Positions 35,079-45,449 of a stretch of 64,000 nt of DNA are shown in pieces; within the stretch, counting starts at the first letter, position 1, and the number at the start of each line of letters is the position of its first letter. The notes beneath the pieces were generated by a model. The model saw nothing but the letters and a program-made list of their open reading frames with translations, was not told where the DNA came from and did not search any database. Source of the DNA: Chloroflexota bacterium (lineage in GTDB: Bacteria > Chloroflexota > Dehalococcoidia > UBA2979). The DNA is taken from positions 61,149-125,148 of the forward strand of contig QWRD01000003.1 of assembly GCA_003670575.1 (NCBI GenBank), in the 5' to 3' direction. The position numbers and the translations under genes are program-made.

Positions 35079-36812
35079 CTATTCCCACTCGATCGTGCCG
35101 GGCGGCTTGGAGGTGATGTCGTACACCACGCGGTTCACCCCAGGCACCTCGTTGACGATGCGGGTGGAGATGCGCGCCATCAGGTCGTAGGGGAGGCGCG
35201 CCCAGTCGGCGGTCATCGCGTCCTCGCCGGTCACGCAGCGCAGCGCGATACAGGCGCCGTAGGTGCGGAAGTCGCCCTGCACGCCGACGGACTTGGTGTC
35301 CGTGAGCACCGCGAACGACTGCCAGAGGTCGTAGTAGAGCGCCGCGTTCTTGATCTCGTCCATCACGATCCAGTCGGCGGCGCGCAGCATCTCCAGTCGC
35401 TCCGGAGTCACCTCGCCGATGATGCGGATCGCGAGGCCGGGGCCGGGGAACGGCTGGCGGTACACCATCTCATCGGAGAGCCCAAGCTCCTTGCCGACGC
35501 GCCGCACCTCGTCCTTGAACAGGTTGCGCAGCGGCTCGATCAGCGTGAACTGCATGTCCTTCGGCAGCCCGCCGACGTTGTGGTGTGTCTTGATCTTCGC
35601 GGCCGCGCTGCTGCCGGTGGAGGCCGACTCGATGACGTCGGGGTATGTGGTGCCCTGGCAGATGAAGTCCACCTTGCCGAGGTTGGCCGCCTCCGCCTCG
35701 AAGACGCGGATGAACGTCTCGCCGATGCGCTTGCGCTTGGTCTCCGGGTCCGTGACCTCGACGAGTTCGCGCATGAAGCGCTCGGTAGCGTCGACGTGCA
35801 GCAGGCCCATCGCCATCTGGCCGCGGAACGTGGAGACCACGCGCTCCGGCTCCTGTGCGCGCAGCAGGCCGTTGTCGACGAAAATGCACGTCAGTTGGTC
35901 GCCGATTGCGCGATGCACGAGCGAGGCCGCGACGGCGGAATCGACGCCGCCGGAGAGCGCGCAGATCACCTTGCGGTCGCCGACGCGCTCGCGGATGTTG
36001 CGGACGGACTCCTCGATGAAGTTCGCGGCAGTCCAGGAGCCGGAGCAGTGCGCCACCTCGAACAGGAAGTTGCGCAGCAACTGGCCACCCTGCGGCGTGT
36101 GCACCACTTCCGGGTGGAACTGGATCGCCAGGTGACCGGCGTCGTCGGCCATCGCCGCTACCGGCGAGGACTCCGACTGGGCCAGCGCGCGGAAGCCGGG
36201 TGGCATCTCTACCACGTGGTCACCGTGCGACATCCAGACCGGCATCGAGGAGGGCAGCCCCTTGAGCAGCGGACTCGCGCCGTCCGACAGCGTGATCACC
36301 GCGTGCCCGTACTCGCGCTGTGTGCTGGGCACCACGCGCCCACCGAGCGCGTGCGCTAACAGTTGCATCCCGTAGCAGATGCCGAGCACCGGCACGCCCG
36401 AGGCAATCACATACGGCTGCAACGTGGGGGCGTTCTCCTCGTACACCGACGAAGGGCCGCCGGAGAGGATGAACCCCTTGATGTTCAGGTGATTGAGTCG
36501 CTCTGGCGGGGTGTCCCATGGCACCAGCTCGGAGTACACGCCCGCATCGCGGATGCGTCGCGTAATGAGCATCGAGAACTGCGAGCCGTAGTCCAGCACC
36601 ACCACGGCTTCCGGAGCGTTGGGCGCAGGCGTGAAGATGCTGCCCGGCTCGCGAGCCTCGGCGATCTCCAGATAGGTGCCAACCTCGGCGTCGCCGGAGG
36701 AGCGGATACGTGGCGGGATACTCACCGCGCCGGGCGTGGTGGCAACGGGCGTCAGCGCATCGGATGCGCTGGCCTCGGTGCTTGCGATCGGAGCGTCAGA
36801 GGTATCGGACAT
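35079..36812 (-). CDS. guaA: GMP synthase (glutamine-hydrolysing)
   Basis: GuaA turns XMP into GMP, taking ammonia from glutamine. The 577-residue protein has a class I amidotransferase domain (nucleophile C146 in [15 protein letters not shown], and the HPEV motif), an ATP-pyrophosphatase domain with [12 protein letters not shown], and the dimerisation domain ending KPPGTIEWE. It has about 65 extra residues, rich in Ser, Ala and Thr, before the usual start of the amidotransferase; there is no Met in them to serve as a later start, so the extension seems real. It opens the purine cluster and is divergent from tsaC. Confidence 0.96.
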   Translation of the reverse strand: MSDTSDAPIASTEASASDALTPVATTPGAVSIPPRIRSSGDAEVGTYLEIAEAREPGSIFTPAPNAPEAVVVLDYGSQFSMLITRRIRDAGVYSELVPWDTPPERLNHLNIKGFILSGGPSSVYEENAPTLQPYVIASGVPVLGICYGMQLLAHALGGRVVPSTQREYGHAVITLSDGASPLLKGLPSSMPVWMSHGDHVVEMPPGFRALAQSESSPVAAMADDAGHLAIQFHPEVVHTPQGGQLLRNFLFEVAHCSGSWTAANFIEESVRNIRERVGDRKVICALSGGVDSAVAASLVHRAIGDQLTCIFVDNGLLRAQEPERVVSTFRGQMAMGLLHVDATERFMRELVEVTDPETKRKRIGETFIRVFEAEAANLGKVDFICQGTTYPDVIESASTGSSAAAKIKTHHNVGGLPKDMQFTLIEPLRNLFKDEVRRVGKELGLSDEMVYRQPFPGPGLAIRIIGEVTPERLEMLRAADWIVMDEIKNAALYYDLWQSFAVLTDTKSVGVQGDFRTYGACIALRCVTGEDAMTADWARLPYDLMARISTRIVNEVPGVNRVVYDITSKPPGTIEWE

Positions 36813-36919
36813 GTGGACCCTAGTTTCGGGGGAGTCCGCTAGGGAGGGATCGTAGCGGCGGGCTATAGTGCGGTCAACGCGGTGCCTGCAAAATGCTCGA
36901 CAGCGCACGAGGGAGACGG

Positions 36920-37528
36920 ATGCCGATCGTTGGCCCGAGCCGCCTGGACGAGGTCGTCGCCGCGCTCGAGGCGGGCGAGGTCGTCGCCATCCCCACCGAC
37001 ACGGTCTACGGGCTGGCGGCGCGTGCAGACCTGCCGGCCGCCGTGCTCGCGATGATCGCGCTCAAGAGCCGCGAGCCGCGCCAGCCGATCGCGGTGCTTT
37101 TCGATGACATAACTGACATCGAGCCCTACGCGCGGGCGACGGACGCGTTCGACAGGTTGTCGCAGCACTGGCCGGGGCCGCTCACGCTGGTCACCGAGGC
37201 GCGCCCTGGGGCGGTGGAAGGCCTCGCGGTGGCCGACGACGGCACCATTGGCGTCCGCCAGCCGGATGACGCGCTGACACGGCGAGTGCTCCGCGCTGCG
37301 GGAGGCGTGCTGGCCGTGAGCAGCGCGAACCGCAGCGGTCAGCCCGCCGCGACGAGCGCCGACGAGGTGGCTGCGGTCTTCGGTGAGCACCTGCTGATCT
37401 TGGATGGCGGCCCACGGCGCACGCTCGCCGCCTCGACGGTGGTCGACGTCACCAGCGAGTCGCCGCGCATCCTTCGTGAGGGCCCGCTCACCGCCGAGAG
37501 GCTCGGCATCGAACCGCCGCACGCGTAA
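36920..37528 (+). CDS. tsaC: L-threonylcarbamoyladenylate synthase (TsaC/YrdC)
   Basis: TsaC makes threonylcarbamoyl-AMP, the first step toward the t6A modification of tRNAs that read ANN codons. The 202-residue protein is the single-domain YrdC form, with [16 protein letters not shown], the [13 protein letters not shown] loop, WPGPLTLV and [18 protein letters not shown] motifs. The ATG at 36920 has a GAGGGAGA ribosome site; an in-frame ATG nine codons earlier does not. It is divergent from guaA, with a TATAGT -10-like box near 36866. Confidence 0.93.
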   Translation: MPIVGPSRLDEVVAALEAGEVVAIPTDTVYGLAARADLPAAVLAMIALKSREPRQPIAVLFDDITDIEPYARATDAFDRLSQHWPGPLTLVTEARPGAVEGLAVADDGTIGVRQPDDALTRRVLRAAGGVLAVSSANRSGQPAATSADEVAAVFGEHLLILDGGPRRTLAASTVVDVTSESPRILREGPLTAERLGIEPPHA

Positions 37529-37608
37529 GCGACGCGTCCCGAGCGCTCTCGGCGGCGTCGTGTAGGATCGTGGCACCGATCGGTGCGCCCACTGCGCGAG
37601 GAGACCCG

Positions 37609-40044
37609 ATGCCCTGGACGGCACCCCGCTGGACGATACGCGCCGATGCGCTCCGCGCCGCCCGCACCCGTGCAGGGCGAACCGCGAGCCTCGCGGGGCG
37701 AGCCGCGCTTGCGGGCGCGATTGCCGCCAGTGGCAGGTCCCGACCCGTCGAGGATGGACACCTCGCAGTGCACGGCCCGGACGGCCGCGTGGAGGTGCTC
37801 CGAGACCGCTTTGGCGTGCCGCATATCTACGCCGGATCTGAGCGCGATACCCTCTTCGGGCAGGGATTCGTGCACGCGCAGGATCGATTGTTCCAAATGG
37901 AGGCGATGCGCCGTGCCGGATCCGGCCGGTTCAGCGAGATCGCCGGCTCGGTCACGTTGGGACTGGACCGCTTCATGCGACGGATCGGGCTCGCCTCGAT
38001 CGCGGCGCGGGACCTCGCGGCGTGCGACGACGCGGCGCGGGCGTTACTGGTGGCCTACGCCGCCGGGGTGAACGAGGCGGTACGGACGCTGTCGGCGCTC
38101 CCGCCGGAGTTCGCGTTCTTCGGGATTACCCCGGAGCCGTGGCACCCGGAGCACACCATGCTGCTCGGGCGGTTCGTGCTGCTCCCGTTCGCGGGGAACT
38201 GGGACACCGAGCTGCTGCGCGAACAACTGCTGCGTACCGTCGGTGCCGAGCGGGCGGTCGCCATCGAGCCAGCGCACCCGGTCGGTGTACCAACGACAAC
38301 CGGGCTGCCGGCACCCGCGGCCGCGCGGCTCCTCGCTGCGTTCATGCAGGCGCTGGAACGCGGGCCGGGAATCGGTGCGGCCTCTAACGCGTGGGCGGTC
38401 AGCGGCGCACGCACCGAGACGGGCGCGCCCCTGCTCGCAAGCGACCCCCATCTGGAATCGAGGATGCCGGGCTTGCTGCATGTCAGCCATGTCGTCGGCG
38501 GCCGTTTCGATGTCATCGGCGCGGGAGTCGCTGGCATCCCGCTCGTCGCGATGGGACATAACCGCGAGGTGGCGTGGGGCATCACTGCCGGACTGGCCGA
38601 CGTCAGTGACTGCGTCGTGGAGACCGTCGATCCGGCGGACCCGACGCGCTACCTCGCGCCCGACGGATGGCGCACCGGCCGCACGCGCATCGAACGCATC
38701 GCAGTCCGCGACGCGGAGACCGTCGAGGAGCAGGTGCTGGAGACCCGGCACGGGCCGGTGATCGGCCCGGTGTTGCCCGGTGAGACCCGCGCGATCGCGC
38801 TGCGCTCCACCGCGCTCGAGGCGGGCGACCCGCTCGGTCCGCTGCTCGACCTCGCACGTGCGCACAGCGTCGAGGAAGCGGATGCAGCGATCGCCCGCCG
38901 CCCGGGTGCGACGTTCAACTACGTGTTCGCATCGCGGTCAGGTCGCATCGGCTACCGCATGTCAGGCACGATCCCACGGCGGGCGCACGGCGAGGGCCTG
39001 CTGCCGCGCCCTGGTGCGGAAGCACCGGATCGAGTGACCTCGATCGGTGGATCCGGCCTGCCCGACGCGCTGACCCCCGCCGAGATGCCCCATCGCCTCG
39101 ACCCGCCCGAGGGCGTGATCGTCTCCGCGAATCAGGCACCGGGCGGCCCTATCGAACTCGGCGAGGACTGGTGCGAGCCGTGGCGTGCGGAACGGATCCG
39201 TGCGCTGCTCGCCGCTCGGGCGCGGCACACCATCGGCTCGTTCGCCTCGATACAAACCGACACCCGCTCCGAGTTGCTGCTCCGACTGCGTGCGCTGCTC
39301 GACGCAGCCGAGGTGCTGGACGGCGAGTTGCGGGCGCTGCTTGCGGCGTGGGACGGGCAACTGAGTGCGGACAGCGCAGCGGCTGCGTTGCTGGAGCAAC
39401 TGCTCCGGGAGGCGGCGCGTCTCCTGGCGCCACGTGCAGCCGGAGACGCATCCGACATCCTGCTCGGCGCCGGGCTGGGGCTGCCTCTCACCACGTCGTC
39501 GTTCGCATTTCGCGGGCAGGGCTGGGTGGTTGCGGCGCTGGAGGCGGCGATGCCTCCGTGGTGCGATGACGAGCACGATCGAGACCTCGTGCTGCGCGTT
39601 GCCACTCAGCGAGCGGTCGCCGCGCTGCAGGCTCGACTCGGGAAGCGCCCGCAGGACTGGCGGTGGGGCGCGATGCACCAGTGGCATCTGCCGCACCCGT
39701 TGGAGGCCGTTCCTGGTCTGGGGCGGTGGTTCTCACGCGGGCCGTTCCCGTTCCCGGGCGACCAGAACACCGTGCTGCAGGGCTCATCGTCGATGGCCCA
39801 CGATGCAGCCGCGGTCGCGATCCTGCCGGGGTACCGCCAGATCATCGACCTGGCCGACTTCGACCGATCGGTGTTCCAACTGTCCACTGGGAACTCGGGC
39901 ATCCCCGGGCACGCGCGGTACGGCGACTGCATTCCCGAGTTCCTCGCCGGTCGGTACCGCCCGCTCCTCTACTCACGCGCCGCCATCGAGGCGGATCGAG
40001 AGCACACCCTGGAACTGGAGCCATCCTCACCGCGTTCGGCGTGA
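37609..40044 (+). CDS. Penicillin acylase family (Ntn-hydrolase) protein
   Basis: This family cleaves amide bonds in beta-lactams, acyl-homoserine lactones or related amides after self-cutting of one precursor chain. The 811-residue protein has the alpha-chain part (DRFGVPHIYAGSERDTLFGQGFVHAQDRLFQMEAMRR split over 67-102), a likely self-cleavage site before S259 in AASNAWAVSG, and ASDPHL just after. The usual GSN reads ASN. The beta chain runs to the C-terminus with NQNT-like DQNTVLQ. The N-terminal 40 residues are basic and Ala-rich without a clear signal peptide. An AGGAGA ribosome site precedes the ATG. Substrate unknown. Confidence 0.88.
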   Translation: MPWTAPRWTIRADALRAARTRAGRTASLAGRAALAGAIAASGRSRPVEDGHLAVHGPDGRVEVLRDRFGVPHIYAGSERDTLFGQGFVHAQDRLFQMEAMRRAGSGRFSEIAGSVTLGLDRFMRRIGLASIAARDLAACDDAARALLVAYAAGVNEAVRTLSALPPEFAFFGITPEPWHPEHTMLLGRFVLLPFAGNWDTELLREQLLRTVGAERAVAIEPAHPVGVPTTTGLPAPAAARLLAAFMQALERGPGIGAASNAWAVSGARTETGAPLLASDPHLESRMPGLLHVSHVVGGRFDVIGAGVAGIPLVAMGHNREVAWGITAGLADVSDCVVETVDPADPTRYLAPDGWRTGRTRIERIAVRDAETVEEQVLETRHGPVIGPVLPGETRAIALRSTALEAGDPLGPLLDLARAHSVEEADAAIARRPGATFNYVFASRSGRIGYRMSGTIPRRAHGEGLLPRPGAEAPDRVTSIGGSGLPDALTPAEMPHRLDPPEGVIVSANQAPGGPIELGEDWCEPWRAERIRALLAARARHTIGSFASIQTDTRSELLLRLRALLDAAEVLDGELRALLAAWDGQLSADSAAAALLEQLLREAARLLAPRAAGDASDILLGAGLGLPLTTSSFAFRGQGWVVAALEAAMPPWCDDEHDRDLVLRVATQRAVAALQARLGKRPQDWRWGAMHQWHLPHPLEAVPGLGRWFSRGPFPFPGDQNTVLQGSSSMAHDAAAVAILPGYRQIIDLADFDRSVFQLSTGNSGIPGHARYGDCIPEFLAGRYRPLLYSRAAIEADREHTLELEPSSPRSA

Positions 40045-40105
40045 CCAGCAGATACTCCGTCGTGTCGGCAGGGCGTCGAGTGACGGCGCAGCGCAAGGAG
40101 CCCGT

Positions 40106-41152
40106 ATGACCCAGGACGCGCCGGACAGCCAGCAGCTCGCGGCCCGCATCGAACGCTACCGCCCGCTGATCCTGGAGGAGATGCGCGCGGTGGTCGGGGC
40201 GGACCCGGCCGGGATGTTCTCGTGGATGCGCTATCACCTCGGCTGGGAGGACATGCACGGCGCTCCGGCTGCGGAGTCGCCCGGCAAGATGCTGCGCTCG
40301 GTTGCGGTGCTGCTGGCCGCAGAGCTGGTGGGCGGCAGCGCGGAGGCCGCAGTGCCCGCGGCGGCCGCGGTCGACCTCGTACATAACTTCTCGCTTCTGC
40401 ACGACGACATCGAGGACGCCAGCGACACGCGGCGTGGTCGCGCGACCGTCTGGTCGTTCGCCGGCATCCCGCAGGCGATCAACACCGGCGACGCGATGTT
40501 CACGCTCGCGCGGCTGGCGATGCACCGACTGCAAGAAGCGGGCGAGGAGGAGCGTCGCGTGCTGGAGGCGATGCGCGAGTTGGACGAGGCCTGCCTGCGG
40601 CTGGTCGAGGGCCAGTACCTCGACATGGCCTTCGAGACGCGGAGCGACGTCACCCCCGGCGAGTACGTCACGATGGCGGCGGGCAAGACGGCCGCGATGT
40701 TCGGCGCACCCTTCGCGATTGGCGCGCTGCTGGGCGGCGCGGACGGTACGACGGTATCGGCGTTCCGCCGGTTCGGTACCCACCTTGGGCTGGCCTTCCA
40801 GGCGATCGATGATCTGCTGGACATTTGGGGGGATCCGGCGACCACCGGGAAGCCACTCGGCGGCGACTTGCTCTCGCGCAAACGAACCTACCCGGTGGTC
40901 GCCTCGATCGAGGCGGGCGGAGCAGCGGCCGAGGCTCTGCGCGCCGCCTACGGGGTTCCGCCGCAGCCCGACGAGGACTACCGGGCGCTGGCCGCGTTGG
41001 TAGAGGCGGCCGGGGGCCGCGCGGCGACGGTTCGGCTGGCCCGGGAACAGCTCGACGAGGCGCGTCGGAGCCTCGCCTCGTCCCACCTCGATGCCGACGC
41101 GCTGGCGCTGCTGGAGCAGTACGCCCAGGCCGCGACCGGGCGCATCCCGTAG
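40106..41152 (+). CDS. Polyprenyl diphosphate synthase (trans-isoprenyl synthase family)
   Basis: The enzyme condenses isopentenyl diphosphate onto an allylic primer to make a prenyl chain for quinones, carotenoids or lipid carriers. The 348-residue protein has the GKMLRS motif at 60-65, the first aspartate-rich motif DDIED (100-104), GDAMFTLA, GQYLDMAFE and the second motif DDLLD (235-239) followed by GDLLSRKRTYPV. Chain length cannot be fixed from these motifs; the residue before DDIED is His (LLHDDIED), a medium- or long-chain pattern. AAGGAG precedes the ATG at 40106. Confidence 0.92.
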   Translation: MTQDAPDSQQLAARIERYRPLILEEMRAVVGADPAGMFSWMRYHLGWEDMHGAPAAESPGKMLRSVAVLLAAELVGGSAEAAVPAAAAVDLVHNFSLLHDDIEDASDTRRGRATVWSFAGIPQAINTGDAMFTLARLAMHRLQEAGEEERRVLEAMRELDEACLRLVEGQYLDMAFETRSDVTPGEYVTMAAGKTAAMFGAPFAIGALLGGADGTTVSAFRRFGTHLGLAFQAIDDLLDIWGDPATTGKPLGGDLLSRKRTYPVVASIEAGGAAAEALRAAYGVPPQPDEDYRALAALVEAAGGRAATVRLAREQLDEARRSLASSHLDADALALLEQYAQAATGRIP

Positions 41153-41274
41153 CGGCAGGCGGCGCACGCGGCAGCCACGCGGGGCCGGACCAGTGGGTCG
41201 CATTCCGTCGGTGTGGTAGCGTGCGAGCAGAGCGTGCGAGGGGGATTGGGTACGCCACTCAGGCGAGGGGTGCT

Positions 41275-42456
41275 GTGAAGAAGAAGACCATTCGGGACAT
41301 TGATGTGCGCGGCAAGCGCGTGCTGCTCCGTGTTGATTACAACGTGCAGGTCGAGGACGGCCAGGTGGTGGACGATGTCCGCCTCCGCGAGTCGTTGCCG
41401 ACGATTCGCGCGCTGCGTGATGCGGGCGCGTGCATCATCATCTGCTCCCATCAGGGCCGCCCGAGGGGCGTGGACCCCAACCTCCGCAACGCGCCGATTG
41501 GCCGTCACCTCACGCAACTGCTCGGCGTCGCCGTGAAGAACGTCGAGGAGTGCATCGGCCCCGAGGTGGAAGCCGCCGCCAAGGCGCTGAAGCCCGGAGA
41601 GCTCCTGATGCTGGAGAACCTCCGCTTCCATGCTGAAGAGGAGGAGAACGACGAGGAGTTCTCAAAGGCGCTCGCACGGCTGGCGGACATCTACGTCAAC
41701 GATGCCTTTGGCACCGCGCACCGGGCGCACGCCTCGACTGTCGGCGTCACGCAGCACCTCCCGGCGGTGGCTGGGCTGCTGCTGGAGCGCGAGGTGGACT
41801 ACCTGACTCGCGTCACGGACAACCCGGACCGACCGTTCGGAATCGTGCTTGGCGGCTCCAAGGTGTCCGACAAGATCGCCATCCTCGAGAACCTGACGAG
41901 GTGCGCCGATGTGATCTGCATCGGCGGTGCCATCGCGAACACGTTCCTCAAGGCGCGTGGCATCGACGTGGCCGACTCGCTGGTGGAGAACGACGGGTTG
42001 GCTGGCGCGCGCTACATCATGGCGCTCGCCGAGCACCGCGGCGGCATCGAGATCGTGCTGCCCTCGGACGTCGTGGTGGCATTCGGTGGAGCTGCTGCAG
42101 GGCAGGTGCGAACGGTCTCCGTGGCGCAGGTGCCGGTGAACTGGCGCATCCTCGATGTTGGTCCCGGCACCGTGCAGGCGTTCGCCGACGCGCTGGCGCC
42201 GATGCACACAGTGGTCTGGAACGGTCCACTCGGACTGTTCGAGCGCGAGCCGTTCGACCGCGGCTCAATCGCGATGGCGCGTATCCTCAGTGAACTGCAC
42301 GCGACGACGGTGGTTGGCGGTGGCGAGACCGTCGCTGCGCTCAACCGCGCCGGCGTCGCGGATCGCGTCTCGCACGTCTCGACGGGTGGCGGTGCCTCGC
42401 TGGCGATGCTGCAAGGCAAGTCGCTGCCGGCCGTGGACGCGCTGCTGGACGTCTAA
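41275..42456 (+). CDS. pgk: Phosphoglycerate kinase
   Basis: PGK interconverts 1,3-bisphosphoglycerate and 3-phosphoglycerate with ATP in glycolysis. The 393-residue protein begins KKKTIRDIDVRGKRVLLRVDYNV, slightly unlike the usual RVDFNVP, and has SHQGRPRG, the LENLRFHAEEEEND segment, VLGGSKVSDKIAILENL and the nucleotide motif VVGGGETVAAL with STGGGASLAML. The start is GTG with a GAGGGG site. It heads the pgk-apgM-tpiA run. Confidence 0.96.
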   Translation: MKKKTIRDIDVRGKRVLLRVDYNVQVEDGQVVDDVRLRESLPTIRALRDAGACIIICSHQGRPRGVDPNLRNAPIGRHLTQLLGVAVKNVEECIGPEVEAAAKALKPGELLMLENLRFHAEEEENDEEFSKALARLADIYVNDAFGTAHRAHASTVGVTQHLPAVAGLLLEREVDYLTRVTDNPDRPFGIVLGGSKVSDKIAILENLTRCADVICIGGAIANTFLKARGIDVADSLVENDGLAGARYIMALAEHRGGIEIVLPSDVVVAFGGAAAGQVRTVSVAQVPVNWRILDVGPGTVQAFADALAPMHTVVWNGPLGLFEREPFDRGSIAMARILSELHATTVVGGGETVAALNRAGVADRVSHVSTGGGASLAMLQGKSLPAVDALLDV

Positions 42457-42521
42457 CAGACCATGCAGCGGTGACCGGGGCACTCCCGGCCATCGCGTCG
42501 ACAACGATACGGGAGCCACAC

Positions 42522-43724
42522 GTGGACCTCAGCCTGATTCGCCGTCTCTCCATTCCCGCGGAGACCAAGGTGTTGTTGTGCGTCATGGACGGCCTGGGTG
42601 GGCTGCCCGGTCCCCGAGGCCGCACTGAGCTTGAGGAAGCAAGTTCGCGCCATCTCGACCGGCTCGCCGAGCAAGGCACGGTTGGGCAGACGCTTCCCGT
42701 CGGCTACGGCATCACCCCCGGCTCCGGCCCGGGCCACCTCGCGCTGTTCGGCTACGACCCGCTCGCGTTCGAGGTGGGTCGAGGCGTGCTGGAGGCGACC
42801 GGGATCGACTTCCCGTTGGGCCCAACCGACCTCGCGGCGCGCGGCAACTTCTGCACTGTCGATGCGGCTGGACTGATCACCGACCGCCGCGCGGGTCGCG
42901 TCGCGACCGAGATCACCGCTGAGATCTGCGCGAAGCTGCAGGCCGGAATCACACTTCCGGGCGTTGAGCTGTTCGTGCGCCCGGTGAAAGATCACCGCTT
43001 TGTGCTCGTGCTTCGCGGCGACGGGCTGCACGATGCACTCAACGAGACCGACCCGCAGCGCGAGGGCGTGGCGGTGCCCCCTGTGCAGGCGCTCGACCCC
43101 GCAGCGCAGCGTACCGCCGAGCTTGCTCAGAGATTCGTGGAGCAGGCGCGCGTACTCCTCTCGGATCGCGACACTGCCAACCACCTGACGCTGCGCGGCT
43201 GGGCGATGCGCCCGGATCTTCCGCAGTTCACGGAACTGTGGAAGCTGCGCGCCGCCGCCGTCGCGGTGTATCCGATGTACCGCGGGCTCGCACGCCTCGT
43301 CGGCATGGATATCCTCGACGCGGGCGACACCCTCGCCACGCAGATCGAGGCGCTGCGCAGCCATTGGGACGAGTACGACTTCTTCTTCCTGCACTACAAG
43401 TACACGGACGCCGCGGGCGAGGATGGCGATTTCGCGCGCAAGCAGCAGGCGATTCAGGACTTCGATGCGTCGGTTCCCGCGCTGGTCGCGCTGGGTGCGA
43501 ACGTGCTGATCGTGACCGGCGACCACTCGACGCCCGCGACGATGGCTGCGCACTCGTGGCACCCCGTGCCGTTCGTGCTGAGTGGCGAAAACGTCCGCAC
43601 GGACGAGGCGCATCGTTTCAACGAGACCGAATGCGCACGAGGCGGCCTCGGCACCTTCCCCGCCAAAGAAGCACTACCGATAGCGTTCGCGCACGCCGGT
43701 CGGCTGACCAAGTTCGGAGCGTAA
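42522..43724 (+). CDS. apgM: 2,3-bisphosphoglycerate-independent phosphoglycerate mutase, archaeal type
   Basis: ApgM interconverts 3- and 2-phosphoglycerate without a bisphosphate cofactor. The 400-residue alkaline-phosphatase-superfamily protein has CVMDGLGG near its start, the family segment PGSGPGHLALFGYDP, DFFFLHYKYTDAAGEDGD and the late metal motif VTGDHSTPATMAAHSWHPVPF. The GTG at 42522 is preferred over one at 42471 because GGGAG lies 6 bases before it. This archaeal-type enzyme occurs in several Chloroflexota, among other bacteria. tpiA begins two bases after its stop. Confidence 0.94.
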   Translation: MDLSLIRRLSIPAETKVLLCVMDGLGGLPGPRGRTELEEASSRHLDRLAEQGTVGQTLPVGYGITPGSGPGHLALFGYDPLAFEVGRGVLEATGIDFPLGPTDLAARGNFCTVDAAGLITDRRAGRVATEITAEICAKLQAGITLPGVELFVRPVKDHRFVLVLRGDGLHDALNETDPQREGVAVPPVQALDPAAQRTAELAQRFVEQARVLLSDRDTANHLTLRGWAMRPDLPQFTELWKLRAAAVAVYPMYRGLARLVGMDILDAGDTLATQIEALRSHWDEYDFFFLHYKYTDAAGEDGDFARKQQAIQDFDASVPALVALGANVLIVTGDHSTPATMAAHSWHPVPFVLSGENVRTDEAHRFNETECARGGLGTFPAKEALPIAFAHAGRLTKFGA

Positions 43725-43726
43725 GC

Positions 43727-44491
43727 ATGGCCCGCACACCGATCGTCGCCGGCAACTGGAAGATGCACCTCGCACGCGGAGCAGCTCGCGAGCTGCTGAC
43801 TACGTTGCGTGCGAACCTCGATGGGTTGCAGGGCGTGGAGGTGGTGGTCTGTCCGCCCTCGCCGTGGCTCGGAGACGCTGCCGACCTGCTGCGCGGCAGC
43901 ACGCTCCGCGTCGGCGCGCAGAACGTCTACTGGGAGTCTCACGGTGCATTCACCGGCGAGGTCAGCGCCGCCATGCTGGCGGGCACCGTGGACTTCGCGA
44001 TCATCGGCCATTCGGAGCGTCGCCACGTCTTCGGCGAGACCGACGAGCAGACGCAGCGCAATCTTCGCGCAGTGATCGATCTCGGCATGCAGCCGATGCT
44101 CGCGGTCGGCGAGTTGCGCGCCCAGCGTGAGGATGGCAGCACGAACGATGTGCTCCGTCGCCAGTTGCTGGCAGCCTTCCAGGACGTCGATCGGCTGCCG
44201 GAGGGGTTCATCGTCGCGTACGAGCCGGTGTGGGCGATCGGCACCGGACTGACCGCCACGCCGGAGATCGCGCAGGCAACCTGCGCCGATGTGCGTGCGA
44301 TCCTCGCGGACCGCTTCGATGCCGCGACCGCCGAGGCCTGCCGCATCCAGTACGGCGGCTCGGTGAACGCCGAGAACGCCGCCATCCTGGCTGGACAGCC
44401 GGACATCGATGGGTTGCTGGTCGGCGGCGCAGCGTTGCAAGCCGAGTCGTTTACCGCGATTTGCAAGGCGGCGGCCGGCGCCGCGGCGTGA
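43727..44491 (+). CDS. tpiA: Triosephosphate isomerase
   Basis: TpiA interconverts dihydroxyacetone phosphate and glyceraldehyde 3-phosphate. The 254-residue barrel protein has the catalytic set N10 and K12 in AGNWKMH, H95 in IIGHSERRH and E166 in AYEPVWAIGTG, the flexible loop that closes on substrate. The usual CVGE strand is AVGE. Its start is two bases after apgM, and its stop overlaps the miaA start (GTGA). Confidence 0.97.
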   Translation: MARTPIVAGNWKMHLARGAARELLTTLRANLDGLQGVEVVVCPPSPWLGDAADLLRGSTLRVGAQNVYWESHGAFTGEVSAAMLAGTVDFAIIGHSERRHVFGETDEQTQRNLRAVIDLGMQPMLAVGELRAQREDGSTNDVLRRQLLAAFQDVDRLPEGFIVAYEPVWAIGTGLTATPEIAQATCADVRAILADRFDAATAEACRIQYGGSVNAENAAILAGQPDIDGLLVGGAALQAESFTAICKAAAGAAA

Positions 44492-45414
44492 CCGAACGCC
44501 AGCCGGCTGCCCCTCGGCGGCTGGTCGCGATCGTCGGCGCCACGGCCAGCGGTAAGACCGCCGCGGCGATCGAGGTTGCTCGCCACCTTCCCGCGGAGGT
44601 GGTCTCCGCTGACTCGCGCCAGCTGCGCAGCGGGATGCTGATCGGGACGGCCGCGCCCACGCCCGAGGAACAGGCTGCCGTTCGCCACCACCTCGTCGGT
44701 ATCGTGCCGCCGGACGCGCCCTTGTCGCTCGCAAATTTCCTCACCGCAGCCTGCGATGTCTTCGATGGCATCTGGGCACGGGATCGCCTTCCGCTGTTGG
44801 TGGGAGGCACTGGGCAGTACGTCTGGGCGCTGCTGGAAGGCTGGCATCCGCCCTCGGTTCCGCCCGACGAGGAACTACGCGCGGTGCTGGAGGCGGAGGC
44901 TGCCACCGGCGGCGCGGCGCCCCTGCTCGCACGCCTCGCGAGCATCGACCCGGAGGCTGCCGCCCGCGTCGACGCGAAGAACCCGCGTCGCATCATTCGC
45001 GCCATCGAGGTTGCGGCGTCCGGAGGGACGCGCGGAACGGTGGTGCCACCTGACTTCACCTGGCACGTGATCGGCCTCTCCTGGCCCCGGGAGGTGCTGC
45101 ATCGTCGCGCCGACCTGCGCGTGGAGGCGATGTATGCCGCGGGACTCGTCGAGGAGACACGCGCTCTGCTGGAGCAGTACCCGGCCGATCTCCCGGCGCT
45201 GCGCACCATCGGCTACGCCGAGGCGATCCGCCATCTGCGTGGTGAGTGGGATCTGGCGACCGCAATCGAGCGTACGAAGATCGCGACGCACCGGCTGATC
45301 CGGATGCAGGCGGCGTGGTTCCACGTCGACGACCCCCGCATCCAGTGGGTGCCCGGCTCGGATCTCGAGGCCGTCGCGCGTGCTGTGGCCGCCGCTGTGG
45401 ACATCGACGGTTGA
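44488..45414 (+). CDS. miaA: tRNA dimethylallyltransferase
   Basis: MiaA adds a dimethylallyl group to A37 of tRNAs that read UNN codons. The 308-residue protein has the P-loop IVGATASGKTAAAI, SADSRQLRSGMLIGTA, the LLVGGTGQYVWALLEG motif and a C-terminal tRNA-binding part with TIGYAEAIRHLRGEW and KIATHRLIRMQAAWF. The start is GTG and overlaps the tpiA stop (GTGA), so it is coupled to glycolytic genes. Its prenyl donor may tie in with the polyprenyl synthase nearby, though that is only context. Confidence 0.95.
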   Translation: MTERQPAAPRRLVAIVGATASGKTAAAIEVARHLPAEVVSADSRQLRSGMLIGTAAPTPEEQAAVRHHLVGIVPPDAPLSLANFLTAACDVFDGIWARDRLPLLVGGTGQYVWALLEGWHPPSVPPDEELRAVLEAEAATGGAAPLLARLASIDPEAAARVDAKNPRRIIRAIEVAASGGTRGTVVPPDFTWHVIGLSWPREVLHRRADLRVEAMYAAGLVEETRALLEQYPADLPALRTIGYAEAIRHLRGEWDLATAIERTKIATHRLIRMQAAWFHVDDPRIQWVPGSDLEAVARAVAAAVDIDG

Positions 45415-45449
45415 GACGGCTGGCAGCGCGCGGGTAGGATGAGGGGACG

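Noticed and set aside
35073..36359. A 428-codon plus-strand frame opposite guaA
   Set aside because: It is an antisense shadow of a well-matched enzyme gene.
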